A DNA stretch of 64,000 nucleotides from Aselliscus stoliczkanus (GCA_033961575.1 CM066730.1:134850023-134914022); one strand, 5' to 3'; shown: positions 10,493 to 24,035, numbered from the stretch's first letter. Notes: generated by a model not told the origin, from the letters alone. Translations and numbers: made by a program.

Positions 10493-10599
10493 TGTCTCTA
10501 GGTTTCTGAGCTGTAACTTGAGCACCAGCTTCCAAAAGGTGCCTGTTCCAGTCTTGCTCCGGCTACTGTTCCCTGACTTTCCAGATTGCCCAGTACAGG

Positions 10600-10790
10600 G
10601 AGTAAAAGTATTGTCTCTAGAGTCAGGCTCCTGGCTCAAAGTCATAGCTCCACCCCTTACTAGTCATGCGAACTTGGGCAAAGTCCTTCACTTCTCCATA
10701 CCTCTATTTCCTCCTCTGTAAAAAAGGGAGGGTAGTAAAAATGATCTCGTGGCTCTTGTTAGTGTTAAGGGTGGTTTTTACCTGTAATAC
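10600..10790 (+). repeat. MIR SINE, sense
   Basis: 'agagtcaggctcctggctca', 'cttactagtcatgcgaactt', 'gggcaaagtccttcac' and 'tcctctgtaaaaaagggagg' are in MIR order. Confidence 0.85.
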
Positions 10791-10839
10791 TTTCTCAATC
10801 TCATCACAACATCCAACTCTAGTTCAGGTTCTGGTACAC

Positions 10840-11030
10840 TTTGGGTTTTTAAAATCAATTCTTTTTGCAAAGCATTTCACATTTAGCAAATTGAGTAATC
10901 CATATTGGCAGATACAAAAGCAACAACGAGGTCTGAAGAGGTTGAAATAACTTAATTACACAGACAGTAAGTGACAGCCAGGATTCAAAAATCAAACAGA
11001 TGTTTTTGGATCCAAATCTGTGCTTCTCAC
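10840..11030 (-). repeat. MIR fragment, antisense (diverged)
   Basis: 'gaagaggttgaaataactta', 'cacagacagtaagtgacagc' and 'caggattcaaaa' follow the antisense MIR core. The outer limits are uncertain. Confidence 0.55.
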
Positions 11031-11269
11031 TCTCACTCTCAGCAGTGTTATCCCATATCTTATTTATTGGTTCTTTTGATAATCTCCTAATGCTTTCATC
11101 ATCTAACTTAGAATCTGCTTGTTCTTTCTTTCTGGTGTCTTAATGTTGTTTTTCTTCCAAACCCACCTTCTTCTGCTAGATATTCAAGTAAGAAGGTCAT
11201 ACAACTCACCCAGACAAGACTAGGCATAGTATTAAATCTGGAGTTTACTCTAATTTCAAATTCTTTGTG

Positions 11270-11520
11270 GTGCAAGGCAGAATGGTTAATGGAAAGAATA
11301 TTGACTGTGAAGCTAAATGGATCTGGTTTGAATGTTGGTTCTTTAGTAATTGTAGGGCCTTGGCCAACTCAGTTGCCTTGAGCCTCAGCTTCTTTATTTG
11401 CAAAGTGGCAATGATAATATTAATAATAGTTGCCTCACAGGATAACTATGATGCTGGAGATAAAATATAATAAGTGCTTGGGTATAGTAGACATTCAGTA
11501 AGTCATTGTTGTTATCAGTA
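11270..11520 (+). repeat. MIR SINE, sense, nearly full length
   Basis: Runs from 'gcagaatggttaatggaaag' through 'cctcagcttctttatttgca' and 'ttgcctcacaggataactat' to 'agtgcttgggtatagtagac'. Confidence 0.85.
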
Positions 11521-11702
11521 GTAGTCACTTTAACTTGCAAGACATCAAGCCCTAAAGAGATTTGATATTATTGGGGGTGTGGGGGGAAGAGCGAATCTTT
11601 TTTTTTAATTTTTATAAGATTTTATTTTAGCTAAACTGATGACACATGCCAGGGTGCAAGATCTCAAGTGCTCTGGAGAATAAGTTTTTCAGCTTTCTTT
11701 CT

Positions 11703-11844
11703 TTTTTTTTTTTCAGCTGAGCCATCCTGCCACCTGTGGCAGCTCAACGGCAACTCAGCTCGGGCTGGCATCGAACCGCCATTGCTCAGAGCTCAGTTCG
11801 CACTCTTGAGCGAGCTCTTAACCAACTGAACCACTCGGCCGGCC
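11703..11844 (-). mobile_element. B-short SINE, antisense, with TSD
   Basis: Complete antisense copy from 'cagctgagccatcctgccac' to 'ccactcggccggccc'. TSD TCAGCTTTCTTT (about 11689-11700) versus TCAGCTTCCTTT (11845-11856), one mismatch. Confidence 0.92.
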
Positions 11845-11856
11845 CTCAGCTTCCTT

Positions 11857-12194
11857 TATGCATTTGAAATTAAGGAGGGAATTTAAAGACGATTACATGA
11901 AGGTGGGAGAAAGCAAGACAGGGATTAGACCATGTGCTCCCTTGAGAGTGGTTGCAGCTTATTTCAAAGATGTGTTAACCGAGATACACAAGAACAATGG
12001 ACAGGGATTGCTTAAGGCAAAGATAAACCTTTTACTAAAGAAGTTATGTGCCTGGGGCGTGATAATCCACCACGTCCTTCTCAGTTAGGAATTTATGAGC
12101 AGATTACCCTGTAAGGTTACTTTCCACAGAATTTGGGAGCTAATCTATGAGTATACTGTCTTTTAGTTACATTTGCGAGGGGATGGCTAGAAAG
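11857..12194. other. Unique DNA with a 76-codon open frame
   Basis: The frame at 11858-12088 has no domain I recognise and no splice-like or coding context. I regard it as chance. Confidence 0.35.
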
Positions 12195-12400
12195 TGGCCT
12201 AGTGAGAAGGGTAGCCATTTTGGATTCAGATAGACCTTGATTCAGATCTGAGCTGTGGCAATTACCAGTTATGCTAAGGTAGTTTCATCACTTTGAGCTT
12301 TAATCTCTTCATGTGAAAAACAGAAAATATAATACCAATCTCATAGAAGCTCTTGAGGCTTAACAAAATAGCATATGTAAGGCATGGCAGTGATTTTATA
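12195..12400 (+). repeat. MIR SINE, sense
   Basis: 'ttttggattcagatagacct', 'tgagctttaatctcttcatg' and 'atctcatagaagctcttgag' follow the MIR consensus. Confidence 0.75.
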
Positions 12401-12560
12401 AATATTCCAATATTTGTTATGTGTGTCATTGTATTTCTCTTTGTGCTTTCAGTATTTAGTACTGCCATCACACAGTAAGAAGTAAAAAAATATTTGTTGA
12501 ACTAAAATGGGCCCTTGAGTTGAACAGTATAAACACTTTATAACCCAAAGTTGTTGTTTT

Positions 12561-12657
12561 TTTGAGGGCCGTGTCACTGGCACTCATATGTGGGACCCGA
12601 ACCAGGGCCGCTGGCTTTCTAAGCCAGCGCTTATCCACCACACCACTCGGCTGGCCC
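12561..12657 (-). mobile_element. A-short SINE, antisense
   Basis: Complement of the A-short head and CACTGCCCTC-like end ('gagggccgtgtcactggcac' to 'cactcggctggccc'). Confidence 0.92.
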
Positions 12658-12672
12658 AAAAACTGTTCATCC

Positions 12673-12784
12673 TTTTTTTTTTTTTTTTTTGAGGGCAGTG
12701 TCACTGGCCCTCATATGTGGGATCCGAACCGGGGCCACTGGCATCCTAAGCCAGCACTTAAACACCACACCACTCAGCCGGCCC
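12673..12784 (-). mobile_element. A-short SINE, antisense, joined to the RPSA pseudogene 3' end
   Basis: An ~18-T run, 'gagggcagtgtcactggccc', then the head complement to 'cagccggccc'. It lies directly downstream (minus-strand sense) of the RPSA pseudogene's 3'UTR and has replaced or displaced the end of that UTR. Confidence 0.92.
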
Positions 12785-14129
<1,345 letters not shown>

Positions 14130-15100
14130 TGAAAGTGTCCCTGTAAGTTATTAATATTATGGGAACCCAGCAGAATCCTTATGGATGCCTCTCTGGGTAG
14201 TGTGGAGAGGTACACCGAAGTTTTATTGCTAGTATGCTCACTCTTACATGGCTGGAAATCCTGAAAAATAAAATGTTAAGGGAGGTATTATGCTGAATGA
14301 AACAGCCAGGCTTAGGAACTAGTGTGCATAAGACCTCAGATTTCTTTCTGGCTCTCAGGATGAGAGTCATGATTGTTTCCCTTGCGTCATCCTCTGCATG
14401 TGGCTTTTCATCTTAACATTCTGGCTTTGCTCCAGGAGATGACACACTGCCTTATGCCAGGGACCTGGGAAAAGGTCACACCCAGAGTGACCAGGCTGGG
14501 AAGAGCTCACTTAACAGTGTGGCTCCCTAACTGCATTCCTTAGTGCTCCATCTCGGGGGCAGGGGGAAGCAAGGGTGAAAATTTCCAAAGGGGACTAACA
14601 TTTAGATTTTGGCCTCATAGTATAAGTAGAAGGTTTTTTGCTCTGACTTGCTGTAACCAGGAGTGAGTGAGTTTCTGTCATTTCCCCATCAAATAAAAAA
14701 TAGAATTTATGAAGAATTTATGATGAATGGTTTTTAAATAGAGTGATCTGGACATATTCTTCCCAGCCTAGTGAGACCCATCCCAACCTTTATTATAGAC
14801 AGTTTAAAAAAACAAAACAAAACAAAAAAACAGCATGAGAAACCTCAGCATGCTCTGGAGGCTTTTGTAAATGGGTGTTAGCCACCAGCCTTTCTAAAAC
14901 TGGGTTTATATGTCATCTAATTGCCCACTTTGGCATAACTCTGCCAGACTCAGCTTGAGCGAGGACTGAATGAGGTAAGGGTTCTCTTTTGCTACAAATC
15001 CTGAGTTTGGTGTTTTTTGGTTGTCATTGTTTCATCTTTTTCCATGTTATACCTGAATTTCTTGAAGTTTCTCCCTTTCTCAATCTGTTTTTTTATTTTT
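14130..15100. other. Unique DNA
   Basis: No recognised element. The sequence directly 5' (minus-strand sense) of the RPSA start may hold a little 5'UTR but I cannot place the retrocopy's outer limit. An A/C-rich 'aaaacaaaacaaaacaaaa' run lies near 14808. Confidence 0.4.
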
Positions 15101-15120
15101 AAATTATTTATTTATTTATT

Positions 15121-15550
15121 TAAAAAATATTTTATTGGGGAATTATGGGATGGGAACAAAAAGTTGCTGTCCTTTTGTTCTTCAGTCTAGTTGTGGAGGA
15201 CATCACTTCATTGGTCCATGATGGTATTATCATTGCACTCTTCCCAGGTGAGGCAGTCTCTTGCTGGCCATTGGACAGCCACTCACGGTGGCTCACTCTG
15301 GCTGCTGGCTGCTCACACTGGTTGCCAGCCACTCACTGTAGCTCATGGAAGCCCACTGCAGCAGAGGCTGCAACCTATGCTGCCCTTGGCTACTCACGGG
15401 AGCTCAGCTCCAGTTTGAGCTGTTGTTCACCATCTTAGCTGTAGAGGGTGCAGCATCACTGGCCCTCATGTGGGATCCAAACCAGGGCCCTGCTGCTCAG
15501 AGCTGGCATCCCAAGCCAACTCTTAACGAATGCGCCACTCGGCTGGCCCC
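15121..15550 (-). mobile_element. A-long SINE, antisense
   Basis: 'atattttattggggaattat' to 'cactcggctggcccc', preceded on the left by (ATTT)n that reflects its tail. Confidence 0.93.
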
Positions 15551-15714
15551 TGTTTTGTTTTTTTTAATCTGCATAGATTATGTATAACAAACTGAGGTTG
15601 ATGTTCACCTCAATCTATTTCAAACCACTGCAACAAACGTTTGCTGAACACCTATTCCATACAAAGCAAGCTGGAGCTGTTTTCTAAGGCTTCAACATGG
15701 AGACTTTAGAGCTA

Positions 15715-15911
15715 CAGTATCCAATATGGTATTCATTATTGTCACGTGAGTGTTTAAATTTCAATTAATTAAAATCAAATAAAGATTTTGTTTCCTCAGT
15801 TCTTGTAGCCATATTTCAAGTGCTCTATAACCCTCTGTGGTTAGTGGCTACTGTAGTAACTCAGATATGGAAAGCTTCCATCACTGTGCAAAGGTCTATT
15901 GGACAGTGCTG
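15715..15911. mobile_element. Non-autonomous hAT-type DNA transposon remnant
   Basis: The left end CAGTATCCAATATGG and the right end complement CAGCACTGTCCAATAGA form imperfect terminal inverted repeats. The interior, 'catatttcaagtgctctata' and 'gtggttagtggctactgt', is typical of a common mammalian hAT MITE. I do not assign a subfamily. Confidence 0.7.
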
Positions 15912-16004
15912 TTATAAAGATTCTATCATTTAGAACTATGACTCACCACTTGTCTTGCATTTATAAGATAGTCAAGCACTCATATCTTTCAAAGGGAACT
16001 TTTT

Positions 16005-16350
16005 TTTTTTAGCAATTCAAATACATTTATTGAATTTTACTGTTGGGTACTATGGGAAATACAAGGACAATAAAATATGTTTCTGGTCCTCAAGGAACTT
16101 AAAATATATTGAAAAAAAACTGGCACATAACACAAATGATGAGATTGCAAGGCAAGATGTACAAAGTGATGTCATAGAGGCATAGTCAAGGTACAATGGA
16201 CTCATTCAAGAAGGGATTTATTTCTACTCTGCATCAGGGCCTTCATTTGGAAGGTGGCATCTAGAAAGGAAAGGGCAACAGGAAGACAGAAAGTCATTTT
16301 AGGTGCCAACAGAATAACATGAATAAAAGCATGGAGTTAGGGAAAGTATC
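16005..16350 (-). repeat. Diverged L2-like remnant, antisense
   Basis: 'aatacatttattgaatttta', 'ctggtcctcaaggaacttaa' and 'aataaaagcatggagttagg' follow the antisense L2 3' end (caaatatttattgagc / ctcatggagctt / agtgcaaaggcc) loosely. Confidence 0.5.
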
Positions 16351-16361
16351 TTAGTCTAAGG

Positions 16362-16600
16362 CAGGTAATAATAGCACAGAGATTAAGAGCATAGATTCTG
16401 GGGACAAAGTGCTTGGACTCAAAAACCTGGCTTTGCCTCTTATTGGCAAGTAAATTCATCTTTCTAAGTCTCAGTTCCCTCATCTGTAAAATGGAGCTCA
16501 TAATAGTAGGTACCTACCAGGGTATCCGTGAGGATAAAATGAGATGATGTGTTTAGAGACTTAGCATAACGCCTGGCTCATAGCAGGCCACCAGGGGTGG
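16362..16600 (+). repeat. MIR SINE, sense, nearly full length
   Basis: 'agcacagagattaagagcat', 'agattctggggacaaagtgc', 'tcagttccctcatctgtaaa' and 'atgagatgatgtgtttagag' are in MIR order. Confidence 0.88.
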
Positions 16601-17564
16601 ACCTGGGGGAAAGGCAGGTTACAAATAACAGATTCTCCAAATAGTGGCTGAATTTCATGGCTGAAATAAGAGAGCAAATACTTTTTCCTTCAGTTAAGAT
16701 CTGGGGGTAGGCAATCCAGAACTGATATGGTGGTTCTGTTCCACAAAACTCTCAGGGACCCAATTTCTTCTAGCTTTGCCATCCCTGGGTTGTGGCCCTT
16801 GTCATCATGGTTCAGGATGGAACTTCTGTAATGACATTAGTGTCCCACTCAGCAGGATGTGGTACACATCCTTTGTCTCTTAAGGTTCCCAGAAGTTGCC
16901 ACCTGACATTTCCACTTGCATCCCACTGAATTTAGTGACATGGCCACATTTAGCTACAGGAGAAACATAATCATTTCTCTGGGTGGCCTTGTTTCCCGCT
17001 AAAATTTTTATTAATTGAAGAGGTGGGAACTGGATATTGGAGGAAACTAGCAACCTCTGTTACAAGGAGAAGCAACACAGAAGCCAGGTTGCAGAGGTCT
17101 TTAATGCAGTTTAAGGGGTGTATACTTTATTGCTTGGGCTCTGTGGAGCCATTGATACTCTCATTGTAGGGAGTTAGTACAGTCAGAGGCTGTTCATGAT
17201 AATGGACTCTGACATGGTTCCTCAAAGCAGCAATACTCATCCCAGCAATACTCAGATATTTTCACGAAGTTACTTTCAATTAAAAACAATTTCCCTCTAT
17301 ACTTAATCTTCCAATATTCTTTTCCACTCTTCTTCTTTAAGGAAAGGAAAAGGTAACCTGCTGCAAGGAAATGTGGGAAGGCAGCCCTTCCACCTGACAG
17401 TTCTCCTTTAGACTTCCTCTGTTGTGTCATTGGCCCTCTCCAAATGTGTGGAGACTGGACATCAATTCTTCCAATGGGGTGGGTAATGTCGACTAGAGGG
17501 AATTGGTATCTTATTATCAAGACGGTGTGCTGCTGGAGCACTTTGTGTTTCCCCTCAGGTACTG
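16601..17564. other. Unique DNA
   Basis: No recognised repeat. The 115-codon minus-strand frame at 17194-17541 has no recognisable domain, and no supporting splice or promoter features are seen. Confidence 0.4.
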
Positions 17565-17700
17565 TGTTGTTGTTGGTGTGCCCTACTAGATTCTAAGCAG
17601 CTTGAGGACAGAGTTCCGGTCTTCCTTGAGTCTATATTCTCAGCAGTTAGCACAGTGCCTAGTGCAAGGCATGCAGAAGGTTATCAGATATCGGGATAAA
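17565..17700 (+). repeat. L2 3'-end remnant, sense
   Basis: 'agattctaagcagcttgagg', 'acagagttccggtcttcctt' and 'agcacagtgcctagtgcaag' match the L2 3' end order. Confidence 0.75.
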
Positions 17701-18049
17701 TGCTGAGCATATGAATGCTGCCTAGATTGTCTTGCTTTTAAAGCAGCTGTACTAGAGCTTAAGTCCTCATGCTGTTGATTATTGCCAAGTTTGTGGTGAC
17801 AGCATTTCAGGCTGAGGCTAAGAGAAAGACTTGTGTAAGCTGAAGATATAGTTGTCCACCTGGAGTACAGTTCTACCCAGAGTACACTGGACAGGAAAAC
17901 AGTGAAATCTGGTGAAATCTGAAGGCTATCCTCTCTTTTCTTCCTTTGTCTTTGTTATCTAGGCACTGGTTTATTAAGACAATAAAAAATGTACTGAATT
18001 TGTGTGTTTATAAAATATATCCTGAGGTAAGCGCTCTGAAAAGATTTTT

Positions 18050-18260
18050 AAATCAACTAATATTTACTGAGTATGTGTGAAGCATTATGGCAGGGGCTAT
18101 GTGGAATAAAACTAAATAACTGAAAGAACCAATTCTTGCTTTCAAGGAATTTACAATCAACAAACACTGCTTGGTTATAGGAATCTAAATTCATTTGAGT
18201 AGGCTAGTAGGCTCCTACCCACTAGGGGCTTACAATATGGTATAAAAAACAGACAGATAA
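18050..18260 (-). repeat. L2-like remnant, antisense
   Basis: 'actaatatttactgagtatg' and 'ctttcaaggaatttacaatc' fit a diverged antisense L2 3' end. Confidence 0.5.
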
Positions 18261-18539
18261 ACAGATAATTATATGGACTGTGATCTAGTGCTTAAACCTT
18301 TCTCAGGGCCAAATGTACATGTTTTGGTGAAAAATTTGAAGAAATTGTACATTTGAGATTTTGTAAAATCTGCAGACACATTCTAGTTAACTAGTATATA
18401 AAATGTTTTTGGGGAGTTGGATCTATTTCAGGAGTGACAGTGATATGATATGCAACTAGGAGAGAGGGGGGCAGGAAAAAAAAGAGGGTGGATCATTTTG
18501 AGGTGACATTAAATTATCTTTTGACACCCACTGTATCTT

Positions 18540-18960
18540 TTTTATGACAGAAAATGGAAACAACTCTGTCCTTGACCTTCAAAAAGAAATAGACTTACCT
18601 AGCTTAACTATTCAAACAAACAACTGTGTACTCTCTTCAATTCCTGTGATGATTTTGATTTACTGTAAATGACTGAATTTAATGAACTAAATTATGCTAT
18701 TTAAATGCATTTTGTGAATGGTATTGTAGTTTGTTACAAAGCATTATGTCTATGCTAAATTGTGCTGTAAATGATATGGTATGGAACATATGTGCTGTAT
18801 TTATAATTTAACTGTTGCTATGGAGTGCCTTCTTGGATAGGACATACTGAAAAAGGAGCTTTTATTTACCTGGTGAAATGAAGGTGATATCTCAGCAAAT
18901 CACTAGGTCTTACTGACCTTGGCAGAATTACAGTGCTAATATTTTCACATGGATGAACTG
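18540..18960. other. Candidate conserved non-coding block
   Basis: Non-repetitive, with an octamer/POU-like ATTTAAATGCATTTT near 18698-18712 and several TAAAT/ATTTA words. The texture resembles a developmental enhancer. The call is compositional only. Confidence 0.25.
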
Positions 18961-19900
18961 TTCTTGAACAATTTCTCTAATGTATATGGCAGAAATAGGC
19001 TTTCCATTAAAACTGGGTATATACGGTATATCTTCTCTTTCCATTTTTTTTCCCCTTCAACAAACATTTACTGCAGTCATTGCAAGGATAATTCTACCTC
19101 CATTAAGATCCATGTTTTCTCCTGGTCTCTCAAATAGTAGTGATAATAGAATACAAAAGTTTGTCCTGAAGTTAAGCTGGTGGTCTCGGAAAGGACTTGT
19201 ATTAAATAACACTCTGATATTCTTTCTGAATAATTTGAGAAATTAAAAAAAAAAAGTAAATACTGCAGCCAAAATACTACCTTTATTACTGATATAGACT
19301 AAGTTGGCTTAGTATGGGAGCCAAATAGGCTTTCTAACAAATCCTGCCATTAGATACACTTATCTACTCGGTCCTGGGCTTTTTTATGTGTGAAGGACTG
19401 CCTAGGTAAGATTTTTTAACATGGAGGAGCAAAGAATTTGTGCTTTCTATGGACAAGCTCATCTCAAGAGAAAGAAGAGCATACCTCGTTGTTCTTTACA
19501 AAACTTACCAGTTAGATTTGAATGAGTAAGAGGTTGAGAGAGGCCTTAGCTCTTTTCTTAGAAAGGAAGACTAAGCATGAAAAAAAAAAATCATTCCCAA
19601 TCACAAGTGGAATTTTTAAACAAACAAATCAGTTCAAACATTTATTGCTAGAATGAAACCCACAGGATTTGTTACCCATTTATAATGATGCTTTCATTTT
19701 TTTCCTCTGAGAGGTATCTTCATGATAGCAAGACTTCTATTATTTGATGGAAAATGAAGATACAGCAGCTTTTGGCTAAATTCAGGAAAAATTGTTTGAA
19801 GTTTGAGTGATTATATACTTCAATGCTAGCTCATGTAGTACAATGACATAGCTTAAGACTAAGAGTCAAGAGACTGGTTCTAGGAGAAGTTTCATGATTA
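18961..19900. other. Unique DNA
   Basis: No recognised element. Short frames at 18949-19246 show no family resemblance. Confidence 0.4.
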
Positions 19901-20292
19901 TCAGGTTGGGCTACCATAAGAAAATACTGGTGGCTTAAATAACAGACATTTATTTTCTCAGAGTTCTGGAGGCTAAAAGTCTAAGATTAGAAAGCCAGCA
20001 CAGTCGGATTCTGGTGAGGATTGGTTTCTGGTGGACTTTCTTCCTGGCTTGTAGGCAGCTGCCATCTTGCTATATGCTCACATGACCTCTTCTTGGTGTG
20101 CATTCAGAGAGTGAATGAGCTCTCTTCTTATAAGGACACTAATCCTATTACATCTGGGCCCCACCCTGATGAGTTAATTTAACTCTTACTACCTCCTTAT
20201 TGGACCTTTCTCTAAACAGTCACATTTGGGGTCAGGGCTTCAACATAGGAATCATGGAAGGGGAGGAATACACAATTCAGTTCATAGTAAGC
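19900..20292 (-). mobile_element. MaLR-type LTR, antisense
   Basis: 'ggttgggctaccataagaaa', 'tctcagagttctggaggcta', 'cttataaggacactaatcct' and 'aattcagttcatagtaa' are the antisense order of an MLT1/MST-type LTR. Confidence 0.8.
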
Positions 20293-20750
20293 TTTTGTGT
20301 GACCAGGCAAGTAATTTCCATCTCATCTTTCCTTCCTATGAATGGGAGTTCATGCCTTATGTTACCTCCTAAGGTTACCAATGCACTAAGTGAAATCATG
20401 GGCATTTATACATTGAAATGTTTAAAGTACCATGTATATGTCATTATTATTTTTATTTATTTCTGAATATAATAGTTACTGAAGGTAGGCTTTTCTTGTT
20501 ATTTAGCTACCATTAGATCTTTTATCTTACCTGAATATTTCTGGGTGACAGGAAAATTGAGCAGTGCCTGATTGTGGTATCATCGCCTGAAGAAAACATC
20601 TTTTGGAGGGAGAAAATAGCATGAAGTGGGTGTTGCCCAATAAGAAATGTTAATTTTTCCATAATGATTTTAAACATTGAGCAATTAGATTTCACAACCA
20701 ACCAATTCTCTGGCAAGAAATAAGAGTTCAGTTTTATTGTGATTATGTTT
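20293..20750. other. Unique DNA
   Basis: No recognised element. Confidence 0.35.
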
Positions 20751-20759
20751 TTTTTTAAA

Positions 20760-21150
20760 TTTTAAATTTAAATTTTTTTTATTTTTTAAGATTTTATTGG
20801 GGAAATGGGGAAGAGGAACAGCCAAGTTGTAGTCCTTCAATCTTAGTTGTGGGGGGCACAGCTAGCTCAGCTCCAAGTCCAGCCGTCATCTGGCCACCCG
20901 ACGGCAGCTTACGACCACTCAGCTCAAGGTGCAGTGTTCAATCTTAGTTGTGGGTGAGCGTAACCTACCATTCCATGTCGGAGTCCAACCAGAAACCTTG
21001 TTGTTAGGAGCACTTGCTCTCACCTGAGCCATCCTGCCATCTGCTGGCAGCTCAGCGGCAGCTCAGCTCAGGTGCAGCTCACTGGCCCATGTGGGAATCG
21101 AACCAGCGACTCTATTGCTCAGGGCTCACGCTCTTAACCAACTGGCCTCT
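20760..21150 (-). mobile_element. B-long SINE, antisense
   Basis: 'taagattttattggggaaat', 'acctaccattccatgtcgga', 'gagccatcctgccatctgct' and 'gctcttaaccaactgg'. The flanks GATTATGTTTT at about 20740 and 21153 look like a TSD. The very 5' tip (GGCCGGCC) is missing. Confidence 0.88.
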
Positions 21151-21970
21151 TTGATTATGTTTTAAAAGGAGAGTTTTTGGATCAAATGCATGAAAAGGTA
21201 AGGGAAGAAATCTATAAAAGCCCATCTCTAATTGGAGTACTCATACAAAAGAATATTATAATGTCTATATTGGACAGAGAACATTAAGCCATTTTCCCAT
21301 TTTAAAGAGATTGCTTCTGAATTTAGCAATTTATAGTCAGTTGTATTCAAATGACTAGATAGTCAGTTTTTATGTATTGCTGTAAGAATTAATTTTAGTT
21401 ATTTTTCTGTGCTGTATTTGGCATTCTTCTCAGAGTGATTCATTTAGCATGTCTCTTGGTAATATTCTCTATATATTTATTTTAGAAGCAGCAGTAAGTG
21501 ATACAACGAATATTTTAAAAGATTGTAATAGCAAAAAGTTTTTAAAAAATTGAACCTGGAGCTCGTCTATTTGTTCTTTCTTAGAATTATAGCACAGAGA
21601 GTTACTTTGGGAGCAGGGGCAATATGATTCTTATCAGGAATGTAAAACTGGTAATACAATCTGCAAGCTGAATGTCTCAGCTGGTGTGTGAAGGTCACTT
21701 ATAACTAGAGAGGCTTCCAGGACCTTTCTTTGTGACTGGCCACTCTGAATGGGAATGGATGGGGCAAACAGGTAGAGTCAGTCAGGACTGTAGGATTTCC
21801 CACATCAGCAACATGGAATTATAATGTCAGTTATTATACATTTTTCTAAATGCCAAAATCATCAAATTTTGGTTATTCTAGCAAGGCATTGGGCTGACAT
21901 ACAGGCAAGAGACAGAGATTTGGAGAGCCAAAGTCTATTAAGTGGAATGAACTCGAGACATGTCTTTGTG
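21151..21970. other. Unique DNA
   Basis: No recognised repeat or gene structure. Confidence 0.4.
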
Positions 21971-21974
21971 AAGT

Positions 21975-22110
21975 GAACTCTTGAGAAAAGGCCACACTTG
22001 CAGATGAAAAACCCAAACCAAGAAATATTAAATGATTTGTTTAAAGTCATCCAACAAATTAGTGATAGACCCAGAATTATCTAGGTCTTCTTCTAGTCCA
22101 GTATTTCCTA
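21975..22110 (-). repeat. MIR fragment, antisense
   Basis: 'gatgatttgtttaaagtcat'-like core followed by 'tagtgatagacccagaatta' and 'tcttctagtccagtatttcc' match antisense MIR order. Confidence 0.6.
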
Positions 22111-22189
22111 TATATACAAAAAAAGGTACAAGTATTATAGTCATCCTATGGAGAAATTTAGGCCAAGGAAGTTCCTTGGATGACCACCA

Positions 22190-22490
22190 AAGCATTTAGG
22201 ATCATAGAATTGGATCTTTTAAATGTTGAGAAAGACTTTGAGATTAGGTCTTTAAATGCTGTCTAATCCAATCTCCTATACAACACTTGAGTCCAATCTA
22301 CAAAATCCCTGCCAAATGATCAGTCAGTTTTTGTACCCTTAGAGTGATGGGACACTAGATGTTTGATCTTTGTTTAGCTCAGATGGTTAGAACATTTAGT
22401 CTAGTATTGGGTCTAATTTATCTTCCTGCAACTTTATCTCATAGGTCTTAGTTCTGCTTTCTGGTGATTCAAAAATCATGCAGTTAGCCA
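22190..22490 (+). repeat. L3/CR1-like LINE remnant, sense
   Basis: 'ggatcatagaattggatctt', 'gtctaatccaatctcctata', 'agagtgatgggacactagat' and 'ggtcttagttctgctttctg' follow the 3' portion of the ancient mammalian L3/CR1 element (agtccaaccc / tgatggggagctcacta / ggtcctagttctgccctctgg). Confidence 0.65.
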
Positions 22491-23480
22491 AGGGAGTTTT
22501 ATCCTTTACCTTCTTTCATGTGTATATTTTTTTCTTTCCTTAGTTTCAACACTCTGTGTTTTAGTAGATACATACTTAAATGTCCACTGGACCAAACACA
22601 TCCATAAATATGGTTGCTACCAAAGTATTTCAAGTTCATTGTGTAAAACTGGCCTGAAAAAAAATCTCAAAAAGGAGTTAGTAAAGGGAAATTAGAGCCC
22701 ATTATAATTAATTTAGGCCAGTTGTTTGATTTCTTGGAGGTCTTTGCCAGTGCTGGTTTTTATGTGGGTCTCAGTATGTCCAATACCATCTATTTGGCCA
22801 AGTTGATTAAACCCTTTTTCTCAAACTCATGGTGTGATTTGTTATCTCTATGTATCGTTGTGATACTAACATTTTCCAACTTTCATGGATAGTACTCAGT
22901 AAATTATTCCCTTCCACCCATTCTGCAAATATACTTTATTAACAATTTGTTTTTATGTACCTTATTTTAAACAAATTTAAAATATAAAAATCAGGTTTAG
23001 ACCAAAAATTTCAGAAAATGATTAATTTATTCAAAGAATTCTTTTAAATAACTAGTTCCCAAAATGCCTTTCAAGTGTAATTAAACTGCAAAAAGTTCTA
23101 TTTTGATCTAAGATTTGTGCAATACTTGAAGTACATAAAGCAAGATAATGACATTTAAAAATTCCATGTGGGAGAATAGAATTACAGAACTAAACTTGTA
23201 GATGAACAAATAGAAGTAAGGAAGTGAAATTTAACACAAAAAAGCTATCTGAGTATTATCACATTTTTGGGACTAGAGACATGCTCCAAGCTTTGCTGTT
23301 TTGAGAGTTGGTGGAACTAGTGGCTCAGCCTAAAAAGTTTAAGTATCATTTCAACCCATCAAGTGTTCACAGACTTAAAAGACAGGTCAGGTATATGGCA
23401 GACTTTACTAGGATTATATCCATACCATACCAGTCAGAACATGACCTGAATTTAAAACTTTAAGAAAATTCTACTGTTTT
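22491..23480. other. Unique or undetermined DNA
   Basis: No confident assignment. Parts may be more L3 sequence. Confidence 0.3.
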
Positions 23481-23484
23481 TGTT

Positions 23485-23650
23485 TTTAATCCATTCCAAT
23501 GTCAGGAAGTTTTTCTTCAGGATCTAATCCTAAGTCTCTAGGTTGTTTCTCATGGAAGACAAGGTTCCAGCTATTAGTACCTCTTTGTAAAGACCCTCCA
23601 TGCATACAGGATCCATTTCTCTCCGGACTGTGAAAAACTGAACTTGCCAC
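23485..23650 (+). repeat. L3/CR1-like remnant, sense
   Basis: 'ccattccaatgtcaggaagt', 'ttttcttcaggatctaatcc' and 'taagtctctaggttgtttct' resemble the L3/CR1 3' region (cattgttagaaagttcttcctta / ctaaatctccct). Confidence 0.5.
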
Positions 23651-23928
23651 TAAGTTCATGGTGATTTTGTAAGAACCTGGTAAGTGGGAAGATTCTCTTA
23701 CTGAGCATATGCCCTGTTTTATCCAAGTGAGTAACAGTCAATTAAGGGATAGACATAGTGCTTGTCAGCACTTATTTGTTTGGTTCAGCCTCCTGCCTCT
23801 GCACTTACTGGGGCCAAATTTCATATTTTATAGGAATGTTTTGGAGCATAAGGCTAGGTAACCTTATAATGATAATAAGAATAGGAAACATCTCTTTATA
23901 AAGTTAATAAGTAAAGAATAGAATTCAT

Positions 23929-24019
23929 GGCCGGCCGAGTGGCACAGTGGTTAAGCACTGGCTTGGGAAGCCAGCGTCCCCGGTTCAGGTCCCACATGCC
24001 CTCAAAAAAAAAAAAAAAA
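23929..24019 (+). mobile_element. A-short SINE with perfect 16-bp TSD, sense
   Basis: 'ggccggccgagtggcacagt' to 'catgccctc' plus poly(A). It lacks the usual '..gagggccagtgacactg' segment, an internal deletion. TSD AAAGAATAGAATTCAT at 23913-23928 and about 24020-24035. Confidence 0.95.
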
Positions 24020-24035
24020 AAAGAATAGAATTCAT

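Noticed and set aside
17194..17541. 115-codon minus-strand frame as a hypothetical gene
   Set aside because: No motif, no coding-like bias that I can see and no promoter or splice context.
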